Shown: positions 1-7,774 of the stretch, piece after piece
Layout of the letters: each line of letters begins with the position of its first letter
How positions within the stretch are numbered: position 1 is the stretch's first letter
NCBI RefSeq assembly: GCF_016625195.1
Contig: NZ_JACVUP010000002.1
Location: 406,711 to 470,710, forward strand
DNA: 64,000 nt
Direction of reading: 5' to 3'
DNA from: Erwinia sp. S63
Lineage (GTDB): Bacteria; Pseudomonadota; Gammaproteobacteria; Enterobacterales; Enterobacteriaceae
Translations under genes and position numbers: made by a program
Notes under the pieces: model-generated
What the model was told of the DNA's origin: nothing
The model's input: only the letters and a program-made list of their open reading frames with translations
The model's database searches: none

Positions 1-879
1 TTCATCACGACGTGCGCGGCCGCTGTGCAGCACATCTCGCAGGTGTTGGTTGATCACCGAGGCATCATCAATGCCCTCGTTATCAATCATACCGCTGGAC
101 GACGGCTCATTAAGCAGGGTGCGCGCCGCCTGATTCACCAGCGTCACCTGTGCCTGATCGTCCATCGCCACCACGCCCTCTTTGACCGAGTTGAGAATCG
201 CCTGGCGCTGCTCAAACAGGGTGGAAATCTCGTAGGGTTCGAGGCCGAACAAGATGCGCTTCAGCACGCGCACCAGCACCAAAGTGCCAATCGCCCCCGC
301 TAGCGAACCAATCAGGATGGTCCAGATAATGCTCCAGCGGCTTTCGTTGATCTGATCGGTCACGGCATCGAGGGAAATACCAATCGCCACCACCCCGATC
401 TGGCGATCCTCCGCGTTATATACCGGCGTGAAGACGCGCAGCGCTTTTGCCAGCGAACCTTTGTTCACCGAGACGTTTTCATGGCCGCGCAGGGCAGGCC
501 CAATGTCCTCGCCGATAAAGTGCTTACCGACCAGTTCCGGATTGCGATGAGAATAGCGGATACCGTCCATATTGGTGACGGTAATAAACAGCAGATTGTT
601 GCTCTCTTCCACGGCTTTCGCGATGGGTTGAATATTGGCGTTGGCCACCGGTTGCGTCAGCGCCTGCTGAATCTCCGGCGATCGTGCCAGCGTGCGGGCC
701 ACCGCCATGGCTTTATCTTCCAGCTGGGCGCGGGTTGAGGCACCAATCTGGAAGAAATAGAACATGTGCACACTCAGCAGCACCAGCACGATCACCGCGC
801 TGAGCATCAGCGTCACCAGCGTGTTGAGTTTCATGGGCCGCTTGCGCGCGGGGATTGCGGGTTGAGGCGTGGTCATCAT
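1..879 (-). CDS. dcuS: DcuS-like C4-dicarboxylate sensor histidine kinase (5' part, runs off window)
   Basis: Membrane sensor kinase expected to sense fumarate/succinate/malate-type ligands in the periplasm and phosphorylate a DcuR-type regulator. The frame is open from the ATG at 879 to base 1 (293 codons), so about half of a roughly 540-residue kinase is present. An N-terminal membrane segment (after MKLNTLVTLM) is followed by a periplasmic PAS/PDC domain with the ligand-pocket stretch GIRYSHRN and the strand VVAIGISL. A second membrane segment and FGLEPYEISTLFEQRQAIL lead into a cytoplasmic PAS domain. These blocks match E. coli DcuS closely; a citrate sensor (DpiB/CitA) is the main alternative. 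A second ATG directly follows the first. The histidine kinase core lies outside the window. Confidence 0.8.
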   Translation of the reverse strand, partial: MMTTPQPAIPARKRPMKLNTLVTLMLSAVIVLVLLSVHMFYFFQIGASTRAQLEDKAMAVARTLARSPEIQQALTQPVANANIQPIAKAVEESNNLLFITVTNMDGIRYSHRNPELVGKHFIGEDIGPALRGHENVSVNKGSLAKALRVFTPVYNAEDRQIGVVAIGISLDAVTDQINESRWSIIWTILIGSLAGAIGTLVLVRVLKRILFGLEPYEISTLFEQRQAILNSVKEGVVAMDDQAQVTLVNQAARTLLNEPSSSGMIDNEGIDDASVINQHLRDVLHSGRARRDE

Positions 880-924
880 CGCTCCCTGAAGAGAAGAGGG
901 CGCTATTATGACGGCTAAATGCAA

Positions 925-950
925 AAAGGTCGTCATAAATGACGACCTTT
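925..950 (-). terminator. Rho-independent terminator downstream of msrA
   Basis: Perfect 11-bp stem (925-935 with 940-950, loop TAAA). Read on the minus strand the stem ends in a T run, so it should end the msrA transcript before the minus-strand dcuS-like gene. Confidence 0.75.
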
Positions 951-1004
951 GATGGTGATAAGCAGACTGGATGCGGCGTGCAGAGACCGCATCCCAGGGC
1001 TGGA

Positions 1005-1541
1005 TTAGCCCTGCTTCACGCGGTTGGCAAAGCTCTTACGCAGTTTCTGCAGTTTTGGTGGGATCACCGCCATGCAGTAACCGTTACGCTGACCGGCACC
1101 ATCCCAGTAATCCTGATGATAATCTTCTGCCGGATACCACTCCTTCAGCGGCTCGATGGTGGTCACCACCGGCACGTTGAGATCGGCTTGCGCACGCGCA
1201 ATGGCGGCAATTGCTTCGGCTTCCTGCTCTGGATTCGCCGGGAAGATCGCTGAACGATACTGAGTACCGACGTCGTTGCCCTGACGGTTCAGCTGCGTTG
1301 GATCGTGCGTCGCAAAGCTGATATCCAGCAGATCGCCGTATTTCACCTGCTCGGGATCGAAGCCGACGCGGATCGCTTCGGCGTGACCGGTGGCACCGCT
1401 GCACACCTGCTCATAGGTTGGATTCGGGCGCTCCCCGCCGGTATACCCACTTTCGACTGACTCCACGCCAATCACATCTTTGAACACTGCTTCGGTACAC
1501 CAGAAACAGCCACCGGCGATCACCGCATATTCGGTTGCCAT
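1005..1541 (-). CDS. msrA: Peptide-methionine (S)-S-oxide reductase MsrA
   Basis: Repairs oxidised proteins by reducing methionine-S-sulfoxide, recycled by thioredoxin; cytoplasmic. The 178 residues include the catalytic GCFWC motif near residues 11-15 (first Cys nucleophilic), the conserved GYTGG block and a C-terminal Cys in NGYCMAV as a likely resolving residue. It lacks the N-terminal extension of E. coli MsrA (212 aa), so it belongs to the short form. The start has AGGAG eight bases upstream. Single gene with its own terminator. Confidence 0.93.
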   Translation of the reverse strand: MATEYAVIAGGCFWCTEAVFKDVIGVESVESGYTGGERPNPTYEQVCSGATGHAEAIRVGFDPEQVKYGDLLDISFATHDPTQLNRQGNDVGTQYRSAIFPANPEQEAEAIAAIARAQADLNVPVVTTIEPLKEWYPAEDYHQDYWDGAGQRNGYCMAVIPPKLQKLRKSFANRVKQG

Positions 1542-1605
1542 TGTTATTACTCCTGTCAGGTCGAAAGCGTTACTGTGAGGGCGCTCGAAGGCGAATTCAA
1601 GCCGC

Positions 1606-2172
1606 TTAAATTAACATTTCTGGCTTAAAATCATGGTGCTTGTCGAGCACGCTATTGCTCATTACGGTAAAACGTCCTTCGCCAGTGTAGTGCAGCGTCG
1701 GCGGAAATTCCGGTTTATCGGCCACGTGCGCTTTGACGATTTCGAAAATAAAGAAGCCGTAGTTATTCACCATCGAATCGTCATACAGCTGACACTCAAA
1801 GCTGGCGAAGCACTCATCGATCAGCGGCGCATTCACCACTTTTGCCGGTTCTGGCGTGAGGTGAAAGGCATCGAACTTATCGAGGCGATCGCCATGGCAG
1901 TTACCAATCGCCACCACGCTATCCACCAAATCCGCCGAGGGGATGTTCATCACGCACTGTCCGCTTTGCCGAATCAGCTCATGGCTGTAGTTGCCGTTGG
2001 CGATCATGCAGCCGACCAGTGACGGCGAGAACTCCAGAATGGTGTGCCAGCCGAGCGTCATGATGTCGTGGTGATCTTCAAATTGCGAACTCAGCAACAC
2101 CACCGGACCGGGTTCCAGATACTTCCGCGCCTTGCTGACCGGAAAGTCGATTTTATGCAGGCGTTGACTCAT
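1606..2172 (-). CDS. Flavin reductase-like (FMN-binding split-barrel) protein
   Basis: About 188 residues. The pattern PGPVVLLSSQ...NIMTLGWHTILEFSPSLVGCMIA near the N-terminus is typical of the flavin reductase-like FMN-binding family (DIM6/NtaB type), which reduce or bind FMN. The sequence shows no specific substrate. Two adjacent ATG codons (2175 and 2172) are possible starts; AGGAG lies 4 bases before the first and 7 before the second, favouring 2172. Monocistronic between msrA and a divergent P-loop gene. Confidence 0.75.
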   Translation of the reverse strand: MSQRLHKIDFPVSKARKYLEPGPVVLLSSQFEDHHDIMTLGWHTILEFSPSLVGCMIANGNYSHELIRQSGQCVMNIPSADLVDSVVAIGNCHGDRLDKFDAFHLTPEPAKVVNAPLIDECFASFECQLYDDSMVNNYGFFIFEIVKAHVADKPEFPPTLHYTGEGRFTVMSNSVLDKHHDFKPEMLI

Positions 2173-2279
2173 CATGCGTCTCCTTATTTTTTGCAGAGAT
2201 AGCGTAAGTGTAGATGCCAGGCTTTACTGGACCGGCATTTAACGGCATGGTAGAGCGTCATTTTATCTGGAGCTGGCTA

Positions 2280-2783
2280 ATGGAATCTGCGTCTGTGTCC
2301 ACATCTCGTCCTGTTTTGCATCTGCTGTGCGGCAAAATCGCTGCCGGAAAATCAACGCTGGCGCACCAGCTGGCCCAACAAACCGGCGCGGTGATTATTA
2401 GCGAAGACGCCTGGCTGGCGCATCTGTTCGCCGAAGAGATGCAGGATGTCGCGGACTACGTGCGTTGTGCGGGCAAGTTACGCAATGCGATGACGCCGCA
2501 CCTGATATCGCTGCTGCAGTGCGGTGTGTCAGTGGTGCTGGATTTCCCGGCGAACACTGTGGGCCAACGTCAGTGGATGAAGGCGGTGATCCAGAGTGCT
2601 CAGGCGGAACATCAACTGCACTTTATCGATGTACCTGATGCGGTGTGCAAAAGCCGTCTGCATGCGCGCAACGCAGAAGGTGAGCATGACTTCGCGGCCA
2701 CCGATGCGCAGTTCGAGGTGATCAGCAGCTACTTCGTCGCACCGGATGCGGATGAAGGGTTTAATGTGGTGATGCACGGTTAA
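2280..2783 (+). CDS. P-loop kinase-like ATPase (AAA_33/zeta-toxin fold), function unknown
   Basis: A 167-residue protein with a Walker A loop, CGKIAAGKST, near residues 17-26, followed by VIISEDAWLAHLF. That layout is typical of small ATP-dependent kinases in the AAA_33/zeta-toxin/chloramphenicol phosphotransferase group. A later Arg-rich lid region (CKSRLHARN) also fits a small-molecule kinase. The open frame reaches back to 2214, but the ATG at 2280 has GGAG nine bases upstream and starts just before the core strand, so I prefer it. Substrate unknown; no partner toxin or antitoxin gene is adjacent. Confidence 0.7.
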   Translation: MESASVSTSRPVLHLLCGKIAAGKSTLAHQLAQQTGAVIISEDAWLAHLFAEEMQDVADYVRCAGKLRNAMTPHLISLLQCGVSVVLDFPANTVGQRQWMKAVIQSAQAEHQLHFIDVPDAVCKSRLHARNAEGEHDFAATDAQFEVISSYFVAPDADEGFNVVMHG

Positions 2784-2847
2784 GACTGAAGATGACTGGA
2801 TTGATATTTGTTTCAGTCATCTAATATTGGCCCCTCAAAGTTTCCGG

Positions 2848-3276
2848 CTATTTATTGAGATGATTGATGATTCTTTTGAGGGTGTTGTAGGGGCCTTCAA
2901 GCGTGATGTCATTACCATCGTTACTTATATAAATACGCTGAGATTTGAATCTTCGGTATTTCGCTATCTGCAGCTCATAATAACCTTGCTCAGTTTGCTG
3001 GTAATGGTATTTCTCCAGTACTGAATCCAGGTCGCTTTGGCGAATGGGTGTCTTAAATGTAAGCCACGCAATATTAGTAAGCCAAAAGCTTGCTGCAAGC
3101 CCGCATAGCATACCGGTAAAGCCACCGGTGATATTACCATGAGTTAATTGGGGTAATAGCCATTTGATCACGGCTGAAAAGAATAGGCCGATGAGAATAA
3201 AAAATGCAATTCTGAATCGGTCCTTTTGCCATTGTTTTGCCAAACTAAGGCGATGAAGCGAGTAGTGAAATTTCAA
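2848..3276 (-). CDS. Small inner-membrane protein of unknown function
   Basis: 142 residues with two hydrophobic segments (about residues 22-45, FRIAFFILIGLFFSAVIKWL, and 48-75) followed by a roughly 65-residue soluble, Tyr/Lys-rich tail (YYELQIAKYRRFKSQRIYIS). I do not recognise the family. The start is TTG with GGAG seven bases upstream, which supports real translation. Base composition is more AT-rich than the flanking msrA region. Confidence 0.6.
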   Translation of the reverse strand: MKFHYSLHRLSLAKQWQKDRFRIAFFILIGLFFSAVIKWLLPQLTHGNITGGFTGMLCGLAASFWLTNIAWLTFKTPIRQSDLDSVLEKYHYQQTEQGYYELQIAKYRRFKSQRIYISNDGNDITLEGPYNTLKRIINHLNK

Positions 3277-3345
3277 TTTTTGACTCCGTTCAAAATGTTA
3301 ATCCGATATTGATTGTAGCGTTATTTATTGCTGACTGGCGAATCG

Positions 3346-3738
3346 TTATCCCGCGTTTTCCAATATCTGTTTTGCCTGCGTATATTCCCAGGACGTTATT
3401 TCAATCTTGTTGCCACTGAGATCGTTAAAGTAAAGGGACATTGAGATATCGTGGTCACTGACGGTATAGGCGATTTTTTTGGACTTGAGGATAGGTATGA
3501 GTTCGAGAAACACGGATGCCTGCACGGCAAAAGCCATGGTATGGCCTGGGTGCTGGGATTTTCTCAGGAAGAGGGAAAGTGATGCACCATTATTCCTGAT
3601 GACCAGCGGCCCTCCTTGTTCAAACCAGAAGTACAGGGAGCTATCGCGGGTGAAGCCAAGGATTTCTTGATACCAGTGCTCTGCTTTCTCGATATCGTCA
3701 ACGTAGACGTGGATATGGTCGATTTTGGTTATGTTCAT
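3346..3738 (-). CDS. VOC-superfamily (glyoxalase/bleomycin-resistance-like) protein
   Basis: 130 residues from the ATG at 3738. It opens with ITKIDHIHVYVDDIEKAEHWYQEILGF, the classic first beta-alpha-beta-beta-beta module of vicinal oxygen chelate proteins, and ends with a second module containing FNDLSGNKIEITSWEY, where a metal-ligand Glu normally sits. Enzyme versus binding or resistance protein cannot be decided. The frame extends upstream to 3813, but an AGGA before 3738 and the family alignment favour the shorter start. Confidence 0.72.
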   Translation of the reverse strand: MNITKIDHIHVYVDDIEKAEHWYQEILGFTRDSSLYFWFEQGGPLVIRNNGASLSLFLRKSQHPGHTMAFAVQASVFLELIPILKSKKIAYTVSDHDISMSLYFNDLSGNKIEITSWEYTQAKQILENAG

Positions 3739-3859
3739 TTGGCTCGATCCTGATTTGTGCTTTGGGGATGTTTGCTTAAGTAGTTTCGAGATACAACTGC
3801 CTGAGCACAGCACAAAACGGGATTTACCATAATGTTTTGGGGTGTATTTATGTTGGTAA

Positions 3860-3900
3860 GCTGGCGGCTGGCGGCTGGCGGCTGGCGGCTGGCGGCTGGC
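3860..3900 (+). repeat. Tandem heptamer repeat (GCTGGCG, about 5.9 copies)
   Basis: Perfect head-to-tail copies of the 7-mer GCTGGCG over 41 bp, in non-coding DNA between the VOC gene and the AlaX-like gene. A number of copies not divisible by three cannot keep a reading frame, consistent with non-coding status. It resembles a slippage-prone VNTR. Confidence 0.95.
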
Positions 3901-3912
3901 TTGGTGGTGAAG

Positions 3913-3936
3913 GTCCGCTGTGAGCGAGGAGCGGAC
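3913..3936. repeat. 24-bp palindromic repeat (copy 1 of a dispersed family)
   Basis: GTCCGCT (3913-3919) pairs perfectly with AGCGGAC (3930-3936) around a 10-base centre, GTGAGCGAGG. Related sequences occur at 6924, about 7608, 8670/9905 (split by IS30), 9934 and 10888. Confidence 0.8.
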
Positions 3937-3991
3937 ATTTGCTTTACTAGATTACATTCAGGCTGCCGGGCCATATCTAAAACCCGACGCG

Positions 3992-4723
3992 TTACACCTC
4001 CTGGATGTAAATTTTTGACTTTGCTTTACCTTCTGACTTACGCCATACCCTGAATCCGGTCAACTCGTTGGTGTTTGATAAATGCGTTCCACCACAGGGA
4101 ATAACAATATCCTTATATTTCCAGTAAAAAACCTCGTTATTGCTTTTTTCCGGTGCCATAGTAATAGGAGTATCTGTTTCAAACACGAGATTAATAATAG
4201 ATGTGATGGACTCCACATCTTCTGCGGTAATCTTGTTATTAAGTGAAAAGCCACCTTTTTCAGGAACAATGGAGCATCCTTTCTGGAACAGGTCGATTCC
4301 CTTTTGTCTGAAATGCTCTGTCATCCCATAAAATAAAAAGTGAGACAAGGTGTGGTGTTTCATCACGTTGTATCTCCTGTCCCAGTCTATTTCCATGGTG
4401 ACATCATCACCCACCTTCAGTTTAACTGGTTTAAGAAACTCATGGATAATCCTTGTGTTGACTTTAACGGAAGGAACGGCGATGTCATTATTGACAACAC
4501 GGCTTAATTCACCAAGCACTTTCTGGACGTTAACTACCTGCTCACCATCAATTGTTCCAGTATCGAAGATCTGACCACCAGATTCAGCATAGAAGATAGT
4601 CCGGTCAAAGACTGCGATATTGTCTTCGACATACAAGACCTTTGCATGCCCTGATTTTTTATAAGGTTCAGTATTGTATACCCTGAGTGTTGGCGGGATG
4701 TTGTAAATGGCATCTAAGTTCAT
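3992..4723 (-). CDS. AlaX-type alanyl-tRNA editing protein
   Basis: 243 residues related to the editing domain of alanyl-tRNA synthetase, which deacylates mischarged Ser-tRNA(Ala) or Gly-tRNA(Ala). The four zinc ligands are visible: H124-TLS-H128 and C210-GGT-H214. The N-terminal half has the FYAESGGQIFDTGTI block typical of the domain that precedes the editing site. There is no aminoacylation core, so this is a stand-alone trans-editing protein. It lies downstream of an amino-acid racemase and a tiny membrane ORF on the same strand. That setting suggests a role linked to an unusual amino acid, but the link is inference. Coding DNA is AT-rich relative to the core genes. Confidence 0.82.
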   Translation of the reverse strand: MNLDAIYNIPPTLRVYNTEPYKKSGHAKVLYVEDNIAVFDRTIFYAESGGQIFDTGTIDGEQVVNVQKVLGELSRVVNNDIAVPSVKVNTRIIHEFLKPVKLKVGDDVTMEIDWDRRYNVMKHHTLSHFLFYGMTEHFRQKGIDLFQKGCSIVPEKGGFSLNNKITAEDVESITSIINLVFETDTPITMAPEKSNNEVFYWKYKDIVIPCGGTHLSNTNELTGFRVWRKSEGKAKSKIYIQEV

Positions 4724-4924
4724 TATGAAAGCCCTAAATTTAAAAAGGTTGACTCAATTGCTCGGGTGTTAATCATTTTAGTTCAATAGCTTCCGTCATA
4801 ACCTCGCATGGCGTAGGATTTGGCTTTTGAAGCTATTTTATGTTTAAGGAATCCTGTAATGATAACTTAATATATTTCGACGGTATCGTCTGCATACTGA
4901 AATAAATGCTATGCGATTAATCTC

Positions 4925-5026
4925 TCACTTCATGAAGGAAGATATTATGAGATATAAATAAACAACCGAGAATATAAAAATAGTGGTTATGACAATCTGA
5001 TAACCTTCCTTCAATTTTTTTCGCAT
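4925..5026 (-). CDS. Putative 33-residue single-span membrane protein
   Basis: Unrecognised small ORF in the otherwise empty gap between the racemase and AlaX genes. ATG at 5026 is preceded by AGGGG six bases upstream. The product starts with a basic patch (MRKKLKEG) followed by one strongly hydrophobic helix (IVITTIFIFSVVYLYLIISS) and a short tail, TGA stop. This is the usual design of bacterial small membrane proteins. It starts 48 bases after the racemase stop, on the same strand. Confidence 0.45.
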   Translation of the reverse strand: MRKKLKEGYQIVITTIFIFSVVYLYLIISSFMK

Positions 5027-5074
5027 GTTTATCCCCTGAAGTGGTCTTAATCCTTGGCAACGATAACACTTTTT

Positions 5075-5770
5075 TCAGTTCCCAAGCGCCCGGTCTACAG
5101 CGGCAAGAGCATGAATTTCTGTCGTGTCGAAAATGGGGACGCTACTGTCCTGTTGAGAAACCAGTAGCATGATCTCAGTACAACCAAGGATTATCCCCTG
5201 CGCGCCATTATCAACAAGTTTCTGAATTATCTTACGATACTTATCACGTGACTCATCAAGAATGACCCCTGAGACTAATTCATGATAAATAACGTCATGT
5301 ACAATTTTCCTGTCTTCATCGTCCGGGATAATGACATCAAGACCAAATTTTTCTGACAGCCTGCCTTTGTAAAAATCTTGCTCCATCGTAAACGCGGTTC
5401 CCAGCAACCCAATTCTGGAAATTCCAGCGTCTTTAATTTTTTGTGCAGTGGGATCGGCAATATGCAGAAGTGGTATCGCTATGTTCGCTTCGATAGTTTC
5501 TGCCATCCGGTGCATGGTATTGGTACATATAATGATAAAATCAGCACCACCTTTTTCCAGATTAACAGCGGCTTCACACATCTTTTGAGTAAGAACACCC
5601 CATTCACCCTGATGCTGGAGTGACTCTATCTCGCCAAAGTCCATTGACCACATGAGGCTTTTAGCTGAATGCGCGCCACCTAAACGAGTCCTGATCTGCT
5701 CATTTATAAATCGATAGTATTCAGCAGAGCTTTCCCAGCTCATTCCTCCAATTAATCCAATGACCTTCAT
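5075..5770 (-). CDS. Aspartate/glutamate racemase family protein
   Basis: 231 residues of the PLP-independent Asp/Glu/hydantoin racemase family, which interconvert L- and D-amino acids by a two-cysteine mechanism. Both catalytic cysteines are present in typical settings: C82 in IIICTNTMH and C197 in IILGCTEIML. The N-terminus MKVIGLIGGMSWESSAEYY is the family signature; E. coli YgeA is the nearest named relative I recall. Substrate range is not readable. The gene is divergent from an AraC-type regulator at 6011, a common regulator/target arrangement, and heads a same-strand group with the small membrane ORF and AlaX. Confidence 0.85.
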   Translation of the reverse strand: MKVIGLIGGMSWESSAEYYRFINEQIRTRLGGAHSAKSLMWSMDFGEIESLQHQGEWGVLTQKMCEAAVNLEKGGADFIIICTNTMHRMAETIEANIAIPLLHIADPTAQKIKDAGISRIGLLGTAFTMEQDFYKGRLSEKFGLDVIIPDDEDRKIVHDVIYHELVSGVILDESRDKYRKIIQKLVDNGAQGIILGCTEIMLLVSQQDSSVPIFDTTEIHALAAVDRALGN

Positions 5771-6010
5771 GACAACCTCCAGGATGAAAATGATTATGTA
5801 CCCGACTTCCGCCCCTTTGTTACGTTAGCATCCGAGCTGAGAACCGACTGAATTAACGGTTATACGGCCTGGCTTATGGTCCCTGAAGCCTCAGGAACGC
5901 CTGCTGTCGTAACATTGACGAACGTTCTATTCTAGGTAGAGTGAAACAGTACGATAGGAAAATCCTGCTCTTGTTTCTCTTTTCTTTTCCACCTCACATG
6001 AGCGTTGTCT
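5771..6010. promoter_or_regulatory. Divergent promoter region between racemase and AraC-type regulator
   Basis: 240 bp shared between divergent genes. A short interrupted palindrome (CCTGA-N4-TCAGG, 5882-5895) is the only symmetrical element I can see. No clear -35/-10 pair can be assigned. Control of the racemase by the adjacent AraC protein is inferred from layout. Confidence 0.35.
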
Positions 6011-6844
6011 ATGAGTAATTCGAAAGAAAGCATCACCCTTTGGAAAGATTCCGGATTATTTAATGGAACTGAATTACTGATGGCGTCATGTTATGAACAT
6101 AGCTATCCCCCACATTTCCATGACGAATTTGTCATCGCAGCATTTTCGCGCGGGGCGCAGAAAAACAGTGTTTGCCGGAAAACCGGAGTGGCCACTGCCG
6201 GTTCGGTTATGGTTATCCATCCCGGCGAAGTTCATACCGGAGAGGCAATGGAGCGTAATGAGGGGTGGGACTATTGTGCGTTGTACCCTTCGGAACAGTT
6301 GCTTCTTGATATTACATACGATTCCGGGAACAAAAACCGTTCACTGAATTTTGGCGTTGAGTGTATTCGCAAGGACGTTGCGTTAGCCAGTGCGCTGGTT
6401 GGTGCATCCAAAATTCTTCTTTCTAGTCATGACCCGTTGGAAAAAGAGTGCACATTGTATGATGTGTTAAGCCGTCTTGTGTCGCGGTATGGAGAGTTCA
6501 CTAAAAAAAATGCATTCACCGCATATCAGAGGCAGGATGTGCTGCGTGGTATTGAATATCTTCAGGATCTTTACAGCCACAGTATAAATATTAAAGACGT
6601 TGCGCACGCGGCAGGCATGAGTGAGTACTATTTTATGCGGGTATTCCGTGCAAGCACCGGCATGTCTGTGCACCAGTATCTGAATCAAATCAGATTGAAT
6701 AGAGCTAAACAATCACTTTCAGAAGGGATGTCGGCTTCACAGGTCGCACAAAGTGTTGGTTTTTTTGACCAGAGCCACTTAATAAAAGCTTTTAAAGTGC
6801 AGTTTGGTTTAACTCCACGGAAATATTCAGAATTTTGCAGATGA
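6011..6844 (+). CDS. AraC-family transcriptional regulator
   Basis: 277 residues. The N-terminal half is a cupin-like sensor (SYPPHFHDEFVIAAFSRG, then VMVIHPGEVHTGEAM), and the last 100 residues are the paired HTH domain (INIKDVAHAAGMSEYYFMRV, then SASQVAQSVGFFDQSHLIKA, FGLTPRKY). The ATG at 6011 is preferred to a TTG two codons upstream. The layout suggests it senses a small molecule and controls the divergent racemase group. It resembles regulators found beside amino-acid exporters and racemases. Confidence 0.87.
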   Translation: MSNSKESITLWKDSGLFNGTELLMASCYEHSYPPHFHDEFVIAAFSRGAQKNSVCRKTGVATAGSVMVIHPGEVHTGEAMERNEGWDYCALYPSEQLLLDITYDSGNKNRSLNFGVECIRKDVALASALVGASKILLSSHDPLEKECTLYDVLSRLVSRYGEFTKKNAFTAYQRQDVLRGIEYLQDLYSHSINIKDVAHAAGMSEYYFMRVFRASTGMSVHQYLNQIRLNRAKQSLSEGMSASQVAQSVGFFDQSHLIKAFKVQFGLTPRKYSEFCR

Positions 6845-6923
6845 TCTTCTTGTCGAGTTTGGTTTAACACTGAGTTTCTGAAATCGTTAACTAGCCACTT
6901 TAACGTTTAATGCCACCATCAAC

Positions 6924-6947
6924 GTCCGCTCCTGGCACAGGGCTGCT
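6924..6947. repeat. Palindromic repeat, copy 2 (degenerate right arm)
   Basis: Left arm GTCCGCT and centre CCTGGCACAG match the family; the right arm GGCTGCT is decayed. It lies between the convergent AraC-type regulator and recombinase genes. Confidence 0.55.
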
Positions 6948-6965
6948 ATTACAGCCCTGACAACC

Positions 6966-7568
6966 TTAGACTTCAATCGATTCAGAGATCTCCAACGCAT
7001 CATCGACTTCAATACCCAGATAACGGACTGTGCTTTCCAGTTTCTTATGACCCAACAGAAGTTGGATCACCCGGAGATTCTTAGTTTTTTTGTAGATTAG
7101 GTAAGGTTTTGTTCTTCGCATGGAGTGTGTGCTGTAAAGCGAATCTTCGAGACCAAGCTTTTCTACCCACCCATGAAAAATTCGATTGTATTGCCGGGTT
7201 GATATGTGCTGGTTAGTTCCAACCCGGGACCGGAACAAGAAATCTTTACTGTGCAAATTGCCATGCTTTATCAATGCAGCAACAGCTTCTCTTGTCCCTT
7301 TGGTTATCTCAAATTGCACAGGGCTACCGGTTTTCTGTTGCAACACCGTTGCTCTGCTTGAAACAGAGTTACCATATGCAACATCAGACACTTTGAGTTT
7401 GACCAGATCACAGCCTCGAAGCTTACTGTCCAGGGCCATATTGAACAGAGCTAAATCGCGTGTTTTACCTTCAAGTTCAAGACGGATGCGGATCCCCCAG
7501 ATATGAGATATCTGAAGTGGCCTTTTTTGGCCGATGATACGGTCTTTGTTCCACGGTGACGTGTTCAT
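6966..7568 (-). CDS. Small tyrosine recombinase (FimB/FimE-sized integrase)
   Basis: 200 residues from the ATG at 7568, essentially a catalytic domain only. Active-site residues are in place (numbered from a possible TTG start two codons upstream): R53 in DSKLRGCDL, K81, H150 and R153 in THSMRRT, H176 in LLLGHKKL, and Y185 in STVRYLGIE, so it should be active. Such short recombinases invert or move small DNA segments rather than whole phages. No recombination sites could be identified nearby. An AGGAG lies eight bases before the ATG. Its presence supports the mobile character of this tract. Confidence 0.85.
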   Translation of the reverse strand: MNTSPWNKDRIIGQKRPLQISHIWGIRIRLELEGKTRDLALFNMALDSKLRGCDLVKLKVSDVAYGNSVSSRATVLQQKTGSPVQFEITKGTREAVAALIKHGNLHSKDFLFRSRVGTNQHISTRQYNRIFHGWVEKLGLEDSLYSTHSMRRTKPYLIYKKTKNLRVIQLLLGHKKLESTVRYLGIEVDDALEISESIEV

Positions 7569-7607
7569 ACTCAAATCTCCTGCAATATGGGAAATTTGAG
7601 TATGGTT

Positions 7608-7631
7608 GTGCCTTATGAGCGAAAAGCGGAA
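7608..7631. repeat. Possible degenerate copy of the palindromic repeat
   Basis: The segment TATGAGCGAAAAGCGGAA matches 14 of 18 bases of the right part of copy 1; the left arm is poorly conserved. It lies just upstream of the recombinase start. Confidence 0.35.
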
Positions 7632-7774
7632 CTGTGCAAGGTATCAGTGACAAGGCAGCATCTTGTTCAAACATGACCAGCTCTGTGAATCAGTTAAGTG
7701 CTAAACTATAAAAGATCACTTCATTCATTCTTTTACGTGTAATTAATTTGAAATGGAATTAATTAGGGCTGTTA

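Noticed and set aside
4020..4574. Plus-strand ORFs inside the AlaX gene
   Set aside because: Shadow frames; the minus frame has all four zinc ligands and family blocks.
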